Source: Gongronella butleri (lineage: Eukaryota; Mucoromycota; Mucoromycetes; Mucorales; Cunninghamellaceae). Taken from it: a stretch of 64,000 bases of DNA. Positions 32,553 to 44,175 of this stretch are shown here, piece by piece. Made by a program: the position numbers and the translations under genes. Every line of letters begins with the position of its first letter. The first letter of the stretch is position 1. The notes beneath the pieces are model-generated. The model did not search any database. It saw only the letters and a program-made list of their open reading frames with translations, and was not told the origin of the DNA. The stretch is taken from the NCBI GenBank assembly GCA_025201375.1, contig JAIWZP010000006.1, positions 496,001 through 560,000 on the forward strand. Direction: 5' to 3'.

Positions 32553-33451
32553 AAATAAAAAACTTATTTATTTGCCCATGTTTTATACGATTGTCATTTT
32601 TACTCGATCATTCTTCTGTGCGTGCAGAAGAGCAGCGTGCCCCCGTGTGGGTGGCGTCGGTGGATGGATATTTTGCACAGCGCAGCACTTCCGATGCCAA
32701 TGCCAATGCCATTGTCAATGCCATAGCCAGCATAAAATTACCAAAAGTGGAAGTCTTGAAATATGGAGCTGCATTTTCTCGGGTTAAAATGAGGGATTTT
32801 TGATGGGTGACTTGCAGGCACAGATCCTGGGCTTGAAATATTTGGCGGCAAAGCAAAAAAGAAAAAAACAAGAAAAAAACAAACGATCTTCGTACCAATC
32901 GAAAGAAAGCGATGCAATTCCTTTACAATGGATCCCGATGAAAAGCCACGCTCCCTGGTTTTCAAGTGTTGCCATGACCATTTCTCTCACATAGGTGCAT
33001 GCCTGCATTGCTTGGAGATTTCAAAGAAATTCGTTAAATTTACTAAAATTGAGCGTGCTTGAAGCACTTGTCAGTCTTTCTGGTATCATCAGATGCCAAA
33101 CAAAGGAACAATTCATCATACCCCATCGTCCCGGAGAATCAGGCGATTGTTTTATTCCTTTTCTATCTTTATTTTGCGTTTGTTCTCTCTTTTTTCTTTC
33201 TTGATGTTTTTGATGTCGGGTGGGTCACTGGTGGTGGTTGATTGATTTGATACATCGTGTGTTTTGACGCGTCAAATGGCGAGATCAAGCATTGATGGAT
33301 TGGGAAGCGGTGTTTCAATTTGAAAATGACAGGGCTTCCACCGCTGTTTCCCTTTTTCAGACAGATTTCCATTCACGTCCGTGGGCACCGTCTTTTTCTT
33401 CTTCTTTTTTTTCCTCTTTTTCTCAGATACCACCCTTGTTTCCCTGTTGCC
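32553..33451. other. HOOK 3' flank, source of a segmental duplication
   Basis: No separate gene is supported. This stretch up to about 33290 is present again, with internal deletions, at 40490-41029. Short ORFs exist on both strands, but none has a recognisable domain. Confidence 0.55.
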
Positions 33452-35866
33452 ATGAAGTTTGGCCAGACTCTCAAGCGCTCGCTCAACCCCGAGTGGACGT
33501 TTCACTATGTTGGTAAGTGCCGGTCGTCAGAAAAAAGAGCCGGGTGGCGAGCTGATCCCTCTTTTTTTTTTTTTTTTTTTCCTGGGCAGCATACGACGAT
33601 TTGAAGACGATTTTGAAAAAGGGCCAGCCTTGGAACGAGGTTTCCGAGTCTCAATTCGTCGAGCGCATGGAGCAGGAGCTGGATAAGGTGTATAAATTCC
33701 AGTGCGTCAAGCTGAGCGAGATCCAAGGCCGTATCAATGCCGAAGCGCAAGAGGTGGACGCTTTGTGCCAAAAGGACAATCCCGACGACGACGAGTTTGC
33801 CGCCTCCGAGATTGAATTGGGTCATATCATTGCCGATGTCCACGACCTTGCCAAGTTTACAAGACTCAATTACACCGCCTTTCTCAAGATCATCAAGAAA
33901 CACGATGTAAGCTTGGGGCCTTTTTTTTTTCTTTCTTTTTCTTACAATTGGGATTCTCCGCCTGGCCTATCGCAACCAATGGTAAGAGGCACGTGCTGAC
34001 TTGGTTCCTTTTTTTTTTTTTTTTTGTTCTCATCCATAGAAAGTGACGGGGTGGTCGATCAAGCCCATGTTTGGCGTGCGACTCAATTCCAAGCCCTTTT
34101 TCAAGGACCACGAGGGTCTGATTGTGCACATTTCCACATTGTATGATCGTGTGCGCACGCGAGGCAAGCAGCGTGGTGGTGACTCGGGCGCGGGTGGCAA
34201 GCAAGCGGCGTTTGTGCGCAACACCACCAAATATTGGTAAGAAAAAAAATTTAAAGTTTCGGCGGCGCGACAACCAACTATTTTTGTGGTTATCAACAGG
34301 GTCCACCCCGACAATATCACCGAGCTCAAGCTGGTGATTCTCAAGCATTTGCCCGTGTTGGTGTTCAATCCCAACAAGGAGTTTGAAAAGGAAGATTCGG
34401 CCATCACGAGTATTTACTATGACAATGACGACTTTGATCTGTACATGGGCCGCCTGGAGAAGCATGAGGGTGCCGAGGCCGTGCGTATGCGTTGGTACGG
34501 CGGCATGGACTCGAACACCATCTTTGTCGAGCGCAAGACCCACAGGGAGGACTGGACTGGCGAAAAGTCGGTCAAGGCGCGATTCCCAATCAAGGAGAAA
34601 TACCTCAATGCGTTCCTCAAGGGCGAGTACACGGTGGACGAATTGTTTGCCAAGACCAAGGAACAGGGCAAGAAATCGCCAAAGGAAATTGAAGAGCTTG
34701 AGCAATTGGCGTCCGAAGTGCAATACCGAGTCCTGACCAAGCGTCTGCACCCGATGATGCGCACCTTTTACAACCGCACGGCATTCCAATTGCCTGGTGA
34801 CGCGCGTGTTCGTATTTCGCTCGATACGGAGCTGACCATGGTCCGCGAGGATCGTACAAAGGACAATTGGCGCCGCATGGACATTGGCGTCGATTTCCCC
34901 TTTAAGCAATTGCCCGAGCAGGATGTGTGTCGCTTCCCCTATGCTGTTCTCGAGGTCAAGTTGCAGACACATGTTGGCCAAGAACCTCCACAATGGATCA
35001 TGGATCTCGTCAATTCGCATCTCGTCGAATCCGTCCCCAAATTCTCCAAATTCGTGCACGGATGCGCAACGCTTATGGAGGACCGCGTCAATGTGTTGCC
35101 TTTTTGGTTGCCGCAGATGGACATCGACATTCGCAAGCCGCCTGCGCGCGCCCTCTTGTCGCGTCCTGCCGACGGTGCTCTGACCCCGTCCACAAGTCAT
35201 ACCAGCGACGATTCCGCACCCGAACAGCTCGAAATCGACGTGCATCCCGACGTGCTCAAGAAAGTGGCTGCCGACAATGACAATGCCACGGAAACCACGC
35301 CTCTTTTGGGCGCACGCCGCGCATCCGTCGAAAATGGCGATAGCCTGATCAAGCAATTGTCGCCCCCAGGCCTGCGCAAGCTCTTCAGCAAGTCAAAGAC
35401 CATCTTTTTGCGCAAATCGGCATCCCCGACGCGCGCCACACGCAGCGTTCCTCGTGCTCCGCCCGCAAAGACCTATTTTGCCAACGAACGCACCTTTTTG
35501 CAATGGCTCAAGTTCACGTTGCTGCTGGGCGCCTTGGCTATTGGCTTGCTCAACTTCTCGGATCGTGCCGGCCACATCTCGGCCGTCATTTTCACGTCCA
35601 TTGCCATGGGCGTCATGCTCTACGCCTTGTACAATTACCATGACCGCGCCGACCGCGTCAAGCGCAACGACGGAGGCGAGTATTCCGATGTCTATGGCCC
35701 GGGCGTCATGACCGTCTGCACCATCCTCGCCATTTCCATCAACTTTTATCGTAAGAATGCCTCTGTTTTTTTTTTTTTTCTTTTATTTTTTTCCTACCTT
35801 GCTTACCAATTTTCTTCTTCAATTTCAAAACTCGTAGTGCGCTTTACTATGGAAGATGCTGCTTAA
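33452..35866 (+). CDS. VTC4: Vacuolar transporter chaperone 4, polyphosphate polymerase
   Basis: Exons 33452-33512, 33590-33906, 34040-34236, 34300-35750 and 35838-35866 give 684 residues. An N-terminal SPX domain ([20 protein letters not shown] through [19 protein letters not shown], with the Lys-rich surface that senses inositol pyrophosphates) is followed by the VTC tunnel domain: [40 protein letters not shown] and [13 protein letters not shown]-terminal DUF202-type membrane region has spans near residues 560-580, 590-610 and 635-655. The basic residues of RMRWYG and ERKTHRE and the VLEVKL glutamate belong to the tunnel-domain active site as I recall it. This is the catalytic subunit that makes polyphosphate from ATP at the vacuole membrane. 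Length is close to yeast Vtc4. Confidence 0.92.
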
Positions 35867-36133
35867 GGATCTTTCACATCCCATCACCGGACACCCACAC
35901 CCACCCACACTCACAAGCACAAACCCAGTCACATCTTTCATTTTTTTTTTTATCTTGTTGTTCCTCATTTGTATTGCCTTTTTTTTATTTCATTATTCAA
36001 ATTAGCGGATGAGCAGGGCCGCTGGCGCTCTTTTGCTCACATATCCTGGTAGAGGTTTGTCCTCATAAAATCGTATTTTGAATCATCCTTTTTTGTCTTT
36101 TTTTACGTTTTTTGCCGTTTTCAATGAGAATTT

Positions 36134-37315
36134 TTATTGATTTGTGACGTTGCCTTGCTGCGGCTTCTCATTGACGGTCAGAGTGAAGATATCATTGCGC
36201 GCATAATGGCCAATGGGGTCAAAATCGAGCTTTGCACCAATGATCTCGTCAATATCAATGTCGGCAACGACAAGTCCTTCCTCTTCGCGCAGAGGGCCCG
36301 CGAGGACCTCGCCAAGAGGCGAGATGATCACGCTGCCGCCCTCGGATTCAAGCCCCTTGCCGTCAGGCGCATGCGCGGCGTGTCCATCTGGATAATCTTC
36401 TTGGCGCGTGAATTGGCACGCGGAAACAACAAAGCAACGGCCCTCCAGCGCAATATGCGTCATGGTCGATTGCCATACGGCACGATGGTCGACGGTCGGC
36501 GCGCAGTAAATCTGCACGCCTTTGCTGTACAGGTGACTGCGCAACAATGGCATGTAATTCTCCCAGCAAATCGTCGCACCAACGCGAATACCAGCATTGT
36601 TCGTCACCACAGGCAAGGTCGATCCGTCGCCAGCACCCCAGCACAGTCGCTCAGAGGCCGTCGGCATCACTACAAGGACAAAAAAAGGCAATGATGGGCG
36701 AAAAAATGAGCAAACCTGCGCCTCATTGCATCATTTTGTGTCACCCGCACTTACACTTTCGATGCTTAGCGACGTATCCATGCTCCGGATCGACGTGGAT
36801 CGCCGAGCAATACAATGTGCCTGCAGGACACACCGAAAAAAAAAGACAAAAAAAAAAAAAAAAAAAAGGGAGATGAGCGCTGATCTCCGAGACCGCGGAG
36901 CTCTTTTTTTTTTTTTTTTTTTCTTACCGGAGAGGGCATCGCGCTCGATGACGCCAATGACCATGTAGAGGGCATGTTTATTGGCAAGGGCAGCAAGGCG
37001 GTCGGTGACAGGGCCAGGCACCTCAATGGCGCCCTTGTGGTAATCGATGAATTCTTGACGGCCCTCCGGGCTGCGTGAGCCAATCACACACCCAAAGTTG
37101 CTCTTGCGCGGGTACCCACCGATGAAAGCCTCCCTACATGCCATCGTCAGTGGCAATCACAATAAAAAAATAAAAATGCCTTACGGAAACACAATCATTT
37201 GGACGCCCTGCGCACTGGCTTTTTCTAGATAGGCTTCAAGTTTGGCCATGGTGAGCTCTAAGTCAAATTTGACAGTGCCGACCTGTGCGGCTGCGACGCG
37301 GTACTTTTCACCCAT
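36134..37315 (-). CDS. Nitrilase (carbon-nitrogen hydrolase)
   Basis: Exons 37315-37185, 37133-36928, 36820-36755 and 36669-36134 give 312 residues. The catalytic triad is readable: Glu in [12 protein letters not shown], Lys in [15 protein letters not shown], and the nucleophile Cys in [14 protein letters not shown]. The CWENYMP context with the [10 protein letters not shown] block is that of true nitrilases (nitrile to acid plus ammonia) rather than amidases or NIT1/Fhit types. The length agrees. No signal peptide is visible, so it is probably cytosolic. Physiological substrates in fungi are usually unknown; cyanide- or arylacetonitrile-type substrates are possible. Confidence 0.9.
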
Positions 37316-39070
37316 TGTGCAAAAAAAAAAAAAAAAAAAAAAAAAAGAATTGGAAAGAAAGTGATGGGAAAAATTGGTGAAAGGTGAGAAAAAAAAAAAA
37401 AAGTGGAGCAATGCAAGTACGGGTCCCGGATTTATGATCCGATCTCCGGCCTCGGATCCAATCAAAGGGGCAGTGCATTATATGGGAAAATAAAAGATTT
37501 ACCGCTGCTGCGGCCACAATTTTTTCTTTTCTGTCATTTTTCCCTGATTCATTCTTCTGTCGCCCCTTTTTCACACGTTTGTACAAGGCAACTTCAAAGG
37601 CGCTTTGATAAAATTTGGATAGAAGATATTCCAGCATGTCTTTTCTTCTTTTGAAACACTTTTAATTTCATAAAATGCTGTGCAAAAAAAAAAAAAAGAT
37701 AAATAAAAAGGGAAAACAAGACGCTTTGGAACCGAAAGCACACACTTCGGATGCAGAAACCCGAGCACTTTCGAATGAGCCCATTTTCGTACCTCTACGA
37801 TGCCCAGAGTCGAGAAATACAAATTTTGAAAATCGTGATTTTTGACAAGGGAACACTCAGGATGGCGAATATGCCAAAATCAAATTGCTCCAATTGCTTT
37901 CCTATTTTAACCAGTGACAGGGCACAAAGAAAGACGAACAAACACGGTGCTAGCGGCCGAGGTCGGCATGGCCATTGGGCTGTAAAAGACCATTGTTTTC
38001 GAAAAAGGTCCCTTTTTGGTGCAAGGTCCAAGTTGGCGAAAACGCGTCGCAGTGTCCCCAAGATGGATTCCGCAGCAAGAGCACGACATGATGCATGATT
38101 TCGCCTGGAGATCGCAAGGATAATTGAGGGACAAACTGATTTGTACCGCCTTGGTCTCGCTGATTCATTTGAGGGGTTCCAGGCGTCGATTGGTGGTGTT
38201 GTTGCCCAGCAAATGACAAAAATGGCCGAAAAGACAAAAATCCGCGTGCATTTTTGACCAAAAACGAGTCAAAACAATCCATTTTTTCTATCAGTAATAA
38301 ATTGGTTTTCTGCACAATGAATTTGAATGCCCCTCGTTGCATTAATCATGCAAAAATCGTTGCAATGGCGAGATAGAAAAGAGCACACGCGTCACTGGGT
38401 GGCGGAAATCGAAAAAGATATCAATTTAGGAAGGAGGGGGTGCGAATATCAAAATTCCCCAAAAAAAAATTTAAAGGGTTACGTATTGCGCGAACAAAAA
38501 GGTAGGAACATCCATTTTAATTTAATTTGAATGTCGCCATGAAGTGGGGGCTAAATCTTTTTAAAAGAACAAAAGCACAAAACAAGATGGTGATGAATGG
38601 GAATGGAGATGAAAAAAAGCACAACACGCGATGAAGAACGTGAAGGGGAATGGAGACGAAAGAGGCAAAAGTGCAAAACGACAATCAAGGCACAAACACG
38701 CTTTGTAAGGTTGTTGACTTTTTTTACGGCAGAGCGCGCATTGCCATCCAGCTTGTCGCCACAATCCTTGCAAAAGGCTAATAATAAATGGCGTCAACAT
38801 AAGCCAGCCGGTGCAATTCAGCCATATCGACATCAAGTAAGGTATCTGAGACGGCAGCTGATCGGGCACGCCGTGAAGTGGTGATGCAGCGTGTGAAGAG
38901 GCGAGATGCCAGACGGAAGGCTGGTCGAGAGCGTGCGGACAGTCTGAAAAGGGAGCGAGGGAGAGACAAAAAAAAAAAAAAAAAAGCCATGGTTTTCTGT
39001 GCAGATTTATTAGATTCCAGCTCTGCTTGTTTTATTTTCCTTCTTTCTTTGCCCTTTTTCTTTTGAATGA
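37316..39070. other. Spacer, no supported gene
   Basis: A-rich and T-rich tracts flank the nitrilase start. A minus-strand reading at 38990-38790 (RLSARSRPAFRLASRLFTRC...) is Arg/Ser-rich like a mitochondrial presequence, but no downstream exon or domain supports a gene. The other short ORFs look like noise. Confidence 0.45.
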
Positions 39071-39080
39071 TGCTCCACTA

Positions 39081-39466
39081 GTCTTGTCAGCGCTGTCCCC
39101 TGGGTCTCTTCCTTGGATGATTCTCAACGGCTGCCCTGGCTTGTACTCTTGTTGGTCTTGTACTTGTCAACGCTGTCCCCTGGGTCTCTTCCTTGGATGA
39201 TTCTCAACGGCTGCCCTGGCTTGTACTCTTGTTGGTCTTGTACTTGTCAACGCTGTCCCCTGGGTCTCTTCCTTGGATGATTCTCAACGGCTGCCCTGGC
39301 TTGTACTCTTGTTGGTCTTGTACTTGTCAACGCTATCCCCTGGGTCTCTTCCTTGGATGATTCTCAACGGCTGCCCTGGCTTGTACTCTTGTTGGTCTTG
39401 TACTTTTCAACGCTGTCCCCTGGGTCTCTTCCTTGGATGATTCTCAACGGCTGCCCTGGCTTGTAT
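39081..39466 (+). repeat. Tandem array, 80-bp unit, about 4.8 copies
   Basis: Units begin near 39091, 39171, 39251, 39331 and 39411 with CGCTGTCCCCTGGGTCTCTT. They are almost identical, with one G-to-A change in unit 4 and one G-to-T change nearby. The spacing is exactly 80 bases throughout, so the expansion is recent. Confidence 0.95.
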
Positions 39467-39502
39467 TGAGTGGACGCCATGTTCCAATCTGACAAGCTCA
39501 CC

Positions 39503-39504
<2 letters not shown>

Positions 39505-39560
<56 letters not shown>
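39505..39560. repeat. Homopolymer tract T56
   Basis: An uninterrupted run of about 56 T, the longest in the window, is followed by AG and then non-repetitive sequence. On the minus strand it reads as a 56-A tail after the sequence at 39980-39561. Confidence 0.9.
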
Positions 39561-39562
<2 letters not shown>

Positions 39563-39981
39563 TTTTTGCGCCGCCTCGCCTTGGTCCTCGCCGCTCGCAC
39601 ACGTCCCTCGCTCGTAGTTGTAGCATGTTCACAGCCACGCATTCCTTTTATTACACGCTCAGCTCGAAACACGCGTTGCAACGCATCTTGACGCGTCATC
39701 CACATCCATGACATGCTTGGCCACCAGCTCGCCCAGCAAGTCCAGTCACCATCATCTCGTTTTTGGCCGCGCTGCGTACACATCGATTTAAACCCCCTTT
39801 CCTTTAGTGCATTTCCTTTATTTCGATTAACACACGTTTTCTTTCCTGCCTGCTTTCCTTGCCGAATAAACCCACTTGCGCTTTCCCCAGCACTTCCTTT
39901 GGTGGGCCTCTTTTGGCATGGCCTTTGCCTTTGCCTTTGCCAGTCACCCTTTAGCCGCCAGTGGCCCTGTGCCCGCCATGG
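39561..39981 (-). other. Possible retroposed fragment ending in poly(A)
   Basis: Read on the minus strand, this segment has open frames (LDLLGELVAKHVMDVDDASRCVATRVSS in one; a basic RVRAARTKARRRKN end in another). It carries an AATAAA-like AATAAAA near 39650 and runs directly into the A56 tract. That order suggests a reverse-transcribed 3' end. I recognise no domain. The right edge coincides with the start of the HOOK duplication. Confidence 0.3.
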
Positions 39982-40487
39982 AGAGATCAATGAGACTCAG
40001 GGCAAAACGCGCAAGATCCACGATGCAAGTCATGCAAACACGCCCATATGCCTGCTCGTGATCTGTTGCTCATTCCTCTTTTTTTTTCTCTCCTAGATGA
40101 TCAAATTGTATAATCAATTGCTCCAAGAGATGACGGCTCGATTCTCCAACAGCCGGTCATCCGACGAGCCCGCGTCTTTGATCTCGCGCGCACCACGCAC
40201 AAAAGATGAAGAATACGACTTGTTGCGGGTAATTGCGCACACAACGAGGACAATGGGGAGTGGGTCGCTGGCTCCTTTTTTTTTTTTTTCCTTTATTGAA
40301 GAAACAAATCCACGACGTGCGCGTAAAATCAAAGCGCGAGCAGCAATTGGTTGTTTCGGCCTGGTACGACTTGGCCAAGCGCAACCACAAGGAATGGACG
40401 CATCTGCCATCTCGATCCACGCCTTCCTCATGGCTCGGCAGGCAGCGCAAGCTCTTGGACAATCAATTGCGTCAGAAGCTTTGTTGA
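39982..40487 (+). pseudogene. Duplicated 3' end of HOOK, 5' truncated
   Basis: Sequence from 39982 matches HOOK from 32051 onward, introns included. The last two coding exons remain open (MIKLYNQLLQEMTARFSNSR..., then KQIHDVRVKSKREQQLVV... to the stop at 40487), with a few substitutions. The donor after the first matching exon has changed from GTAAGT to GCAAGT. No in-frame start or Hook domain precedes it. Retained introns show a DNA-level copy, not a retrocopy. Confidence 0.85.
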
Positions 40488-41029
40488 AAATATATAATTT
40501 ATTTATTTGCCCATGTTTTATACGATTGTCATTTATTACGCGATAATTCTTGTGCGTGGAGAAGAGTAGCGTGCCCCCGTGTGGGTGGCGTCGGTGGATG
40601 AATATTTTGCGCAGCGCAGCACTTTTATATGCCAATGCAAGTGGAAGTCCCGATGAAAAAGCCACGTTCCCTGGCTGTCAAGTGTTGCCACGGCCATCTC
40701 TCTCGCATAGGTGCATGCCTGCATTGCATGGAGATTTCAAAGAAATTCGTTAAATTACTAAAATTGAGCAAGCTCAAGCATTTATCGGTCTTTCTGGTAC
40801 CATCAGATGCCAAACAAAAGAACAAATCATACCCCATCGTCCCGGAGAATCATGCGACTGCTTTAGCCTTGGAATCATAAAAAACAGTGAAAAATGCTTT
40901 TTCTATGTTTTTTTCGCGTTTGTTCTCTCTTTTTTCTTTCTTTCTGTTTTTGATGGCAGGTGAGTCACTGGTGGTGTTGATTGATTTGATAGATCGCGTG
41001 TTTTGACGCGTTAAATGGCGAGATCAAGC
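40488..41029 (+). repeat. Continuation of the HOOK-downstream duplication
   Basis: Matches 32553-33290 with at least two internal deletions, corresponding to about 32700-32748 and 32757-32935 of the source. The duplicate totals 1,048 bp against a 1,240-bp source, and similarity ends at GAGATCAAGC (41020-41029). Confidence 0.85.
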
Positions 41030-41203
41030 TTTAATTTTTTTTACCCTATGCATATCCCCGATCCGCTTTTTTTCAAATAAAATGATGTTTGTACCTTTTT
41101 ATACGCGCGGTGACCCTTTCAAATTGCAAAGGGGGACCCATTTTATTTTTGGTGGCCCATTTTGGGCGGTGTTAAACCCAGCCTGGTTGTAACGACTATA
41201 CCT

Positions 41204-41382
41204 GCCGTGCCCTATGATACCAAAAAAAATGCTAATTTGTTCTGTATTGATCAATAATGGTTCCAATGACATGAAATTTGTAGAAACAATGGTAAAAAAA
41301 AGTATAAAAATGATTATAAATTATGAAATGGCTATAGCAAGCGGATTTTGAAATGGACTTTAAAAGGGGTCCTGACACGCTT
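41204..41382 (+). repeat. Solo arm of the palindromic TA transposon family
   Basis: About 180 bp matches the left arm of the 4905-5940 element: GTGCCCTAT, then CTGTATTGATCA, AAGTATAAAAA, ATTATGAAATG, AGCAAGCGGATTTTGAAA and AAAAGGGGT, in order, with scattered substitutions and small deletions. The opposite arm is missing. It is a diverged, truncated relic about 120 bp beyond the 3' end of the OPT gene. Confidence 0.75.
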
Positions 41383-41498
41383 GTGGACTGTATTTCATGC
41401 TCATACAATGTTTTTTTTTATTTCTTGCAAGCAACGCAGAGAAGCCTGTCCAACATTTACACTACAGTATTGTTACAAAGTGAATGAAAAAAAAGATA

Positions 41499-44175
41499 TT
41501 AAAGCATGGCCAATTGGTCCTCAGTGCAGGTCAGGCAGCAGTGGTCCACATAGGGCGCGTCTGCATCAATGCGATTGCCCCACCAGGTGGGGAAGTTGTA
41601 GGCCACACCGCTGCCACCGCCAAAGACGGCAAAGGCCAGGAAAAAGACCATAAGAGACGTGCCAGAATCCAGCGCGGCGGAAGTCAGGTAATTGTAATTG
41701 ACGAACCATTCGCGGTGGCGACGCTTCATAAACCATTGCGACATGATAATGACGACAAACGACACGGTGATCCAGCTTGAATTGGCGCCGGGCAGGGTTG
41801 CAAGGCCAACAAGGATCATGGGTGTATTGATCTTGTTAAAGCCAATCTTGGGGAAGAAGCGGTGCAGAACGTAGCCGGGCACAGGCGCGAAAAAGCCAAT
41901 GATGAATGCCCAGAGTACAATGCTGTAAGGCGTGTCAAGGCCAAACATGCGAATCGGGCCAATGCCACCCCAAGTGATGGCCGCACTGTTGATTGTTTGC
42001 GCACCGGCGCCAGACCAGATGTTGTTGCCACCCTTTTGATCGAGAAGAATGTCGCGCTTGGAGTTGATAATGCTGATATTGACAATGTAATTGAAGATGG
42101 AGCCGATCAACGTGCCCCACAGCTGGAAACCAAAGGTCAAACGTGGCGGCACCTTCATGTAATGACCAACTTTGAGATCTTGGCCCATCACACCGGCTTG
42201 ACTAAGCGTGTTGTAGCCAAGTGTCTTGAAATACATGTTGGCAACTAGCAAAAAAAATTGGGGGTCAGCATGAAAACATAGTATTTTCATATCGTCCGGC
42301 CAATTTTTTACCAGGATAGCCAGGGCGGATCAGACCAAAGATTAGCTCAGCAACCACATTCAAGCCAAAGCCCGTGCCTGTGACGGCATTGATAAGATTC
42401 AAAGGCAGCGAGAGAACGGTGGACAGCAATACAGCAAAGATGACACCCCACCAGGGCAAACCACTGTGATTAGCATAGGCAAGACCAATGTTGATGGCAA
42501 GTCCAAGCAGGTACACAACGTAATACCACCATGTAGGTACCTGTGCGCAAAAAAAAAAAAGGAATGAGAATCGTGCACTCGTTTTTTTTTCGTTTTTTTT
42601 TTCTTGTCAGCTGACCTCTTTGTAATTAGCCATCAGCTTGTTGTGAATGTCATCACGGCCTGTACCCTTGCCAATATTGCGGAAAATGCCCCAGATTTGC
42701 TTGCCGTAGAAGAGGGCGACATGGGAAATGGATGCAGTGACGCCCATATTGATCACCACGTAGCTGAGGGCAAGGACAGCTGCATACCTTGGGTTGCCAA
42801 TTTCATTGAGGGCGGTGTCGTTGATCTCATTATCCGCCGTCAGGATCTTCTTTTGAGGATAAACCATGGCAGTGCCGTCTGTTTGATTGACCGCCCAAAT
42901 CGCATTGGACAAAAAGGGGAAAAGCTGGGCGTCCCAAATACCAGTGTAATAGATGAGCGGCGCGGCCAACCACAAGATAAGAATGCCCGTGTAAATGTTC
43001 AATTGCACCCACAGGGGCAAAATCAGGGGACTAGAAACAAATTATGTAAGCATTTTTTTTTTCGTATTTCGTATTTCGTTTTTTTTTTTTTTTGACTTAC
43101 TAATAGTAGGACAACAGGTTCCAATCAAAGCTGAGAGACAAGATGCCAAGGCCTTCGTTCACACTGGATCCACCAAAGATCCAGGTAAACCAGACCGAGT
43201 GATCATTGGCAAGACAAAAGATGGAGAAGGAGCCAAGCAAGGGGAACATGTATTGCGGAATGAATTCATACACGAATGCACATCCAAAGAGAATAAAGAA
43301 GTACTTGGCGCGTTTCTGAGTGTAGTTGCTGTCTTCATTCACCAATGTCTTAATCATTGTCACCGTGGGAAGCGCCTGCGGCCTAATTTCGTGAAAAAAA
43401 AACGTTGAATAATCAGGGTTGAGCCTGGGGGTTTCTTTTTAGAAAGCATACCAGATCATGTTGGCAGGGAACACAAGGAAGCGGCGCAACTGGCCAGCAA
43501 TTCTGGCAAAAAAAACGAATTTAGCTAATTATACTTTTTTGGTGATTTTTTTCATTATTTTGTGTGCTTATTTGCAACTTACCCATATCCGACCATCTGT
43601 GTCGCCAGGATAAGGAAGAAAGCGCCTGCTTCAGAGGGCTGGGCATTATAGTAGAGGGCCTGGGCAGACAAAATGTAGGTTGCATAGGCGGATGTGTTTG
43701 CTGCATTGACAGCGACGTAGATGCAAGCAAATTCTTTGTGATTGAATGGATGCGGATTGAGCCAGCCGCCGCTGGGCAGGTACTTTGCCCAGAGAGTAAG
43801 GACGACGTACGAGATCATGAGCACAAAAGTGTTTGAAAGTGCGGTGCCGACAGGCTTAAAGTACATCAATTGCGCGACGGACGCACCCAAGGCTGCCATC
43901 AAGGCCGACAGCAAGACGGCGCGGAACGTGAAGGCATTTAGCGTGGTGTCATCCGTGGTGCCCACGATCTTGTCCACATTCACAATGTCCAAATCTTCTT
44001 CATGCATATGCTGCAGGTCATCCAGCGTGAGCTCGCCATCACGATGGTCATCCACGGCAACCTGCTCCACAATCTCGGCCTTTTCACCAGCGTCCCACGC
44101 GCCCAAATCGGCGTGTTCCTTGGTGACCTTGGATTTTTCTTCTTCATAGATCGATTCTGTTTTGCTTTCCGTCAT
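41499..44175 (-). CDS. Oligopeptide transporter, OPT family
   Basis: Six exons (44175-43583, 43502-43452, 43382-43101, 43030-42616, 42540-42312, 42244-41499) give 771 residues. An acidic cytosolic N-terminus of about 75 residues precedes many hydrophobic spans. OPT landmarks are present: FTFRAVLLSALMAALGASVAQLMYFKP, NPHPFNHKEFACIYVAVNAA, PTWWYYVVYLLGLAINIGLAY, NVVAELIFGLIRPGYP, ANMYFKTLGYNTLSQAG and the C-terminal VAYNFPTWWGN. These proton-coupled carriers import tetra- and pentapeptides or glutathione-like substrates at the plasma membrane. Specificity cannot be read from sequence. Confidence 0.92.

Noticed and set aside
33893..35356. 487-codon minus-strand ORF opposite VTC4
   Set aside because: Antisense shadow of a strongly conserved gene. 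His/Cys-rich with poly-Lys from T runs and no family match.
37745..38098. 115-codon ORF as a gene
   Set aside because: No domain, no intron signals in good context, and composition typical of random sequence.
39071..39470. CRISPR-like array (regular 80-bp repeats)
   Set aside because: The units are contiguous with no unique spacers, and the genome is eukaryotic. This is a simple tandem repeat.
39982..40487. Processed retrocopy of HOOK
   Set aside because: Both introns are retained and the non-transcribed flank is copied, so the duplication was at DNA level. The poly(A)-like T56 tract is on the opposite strand and belongs to a different segment.
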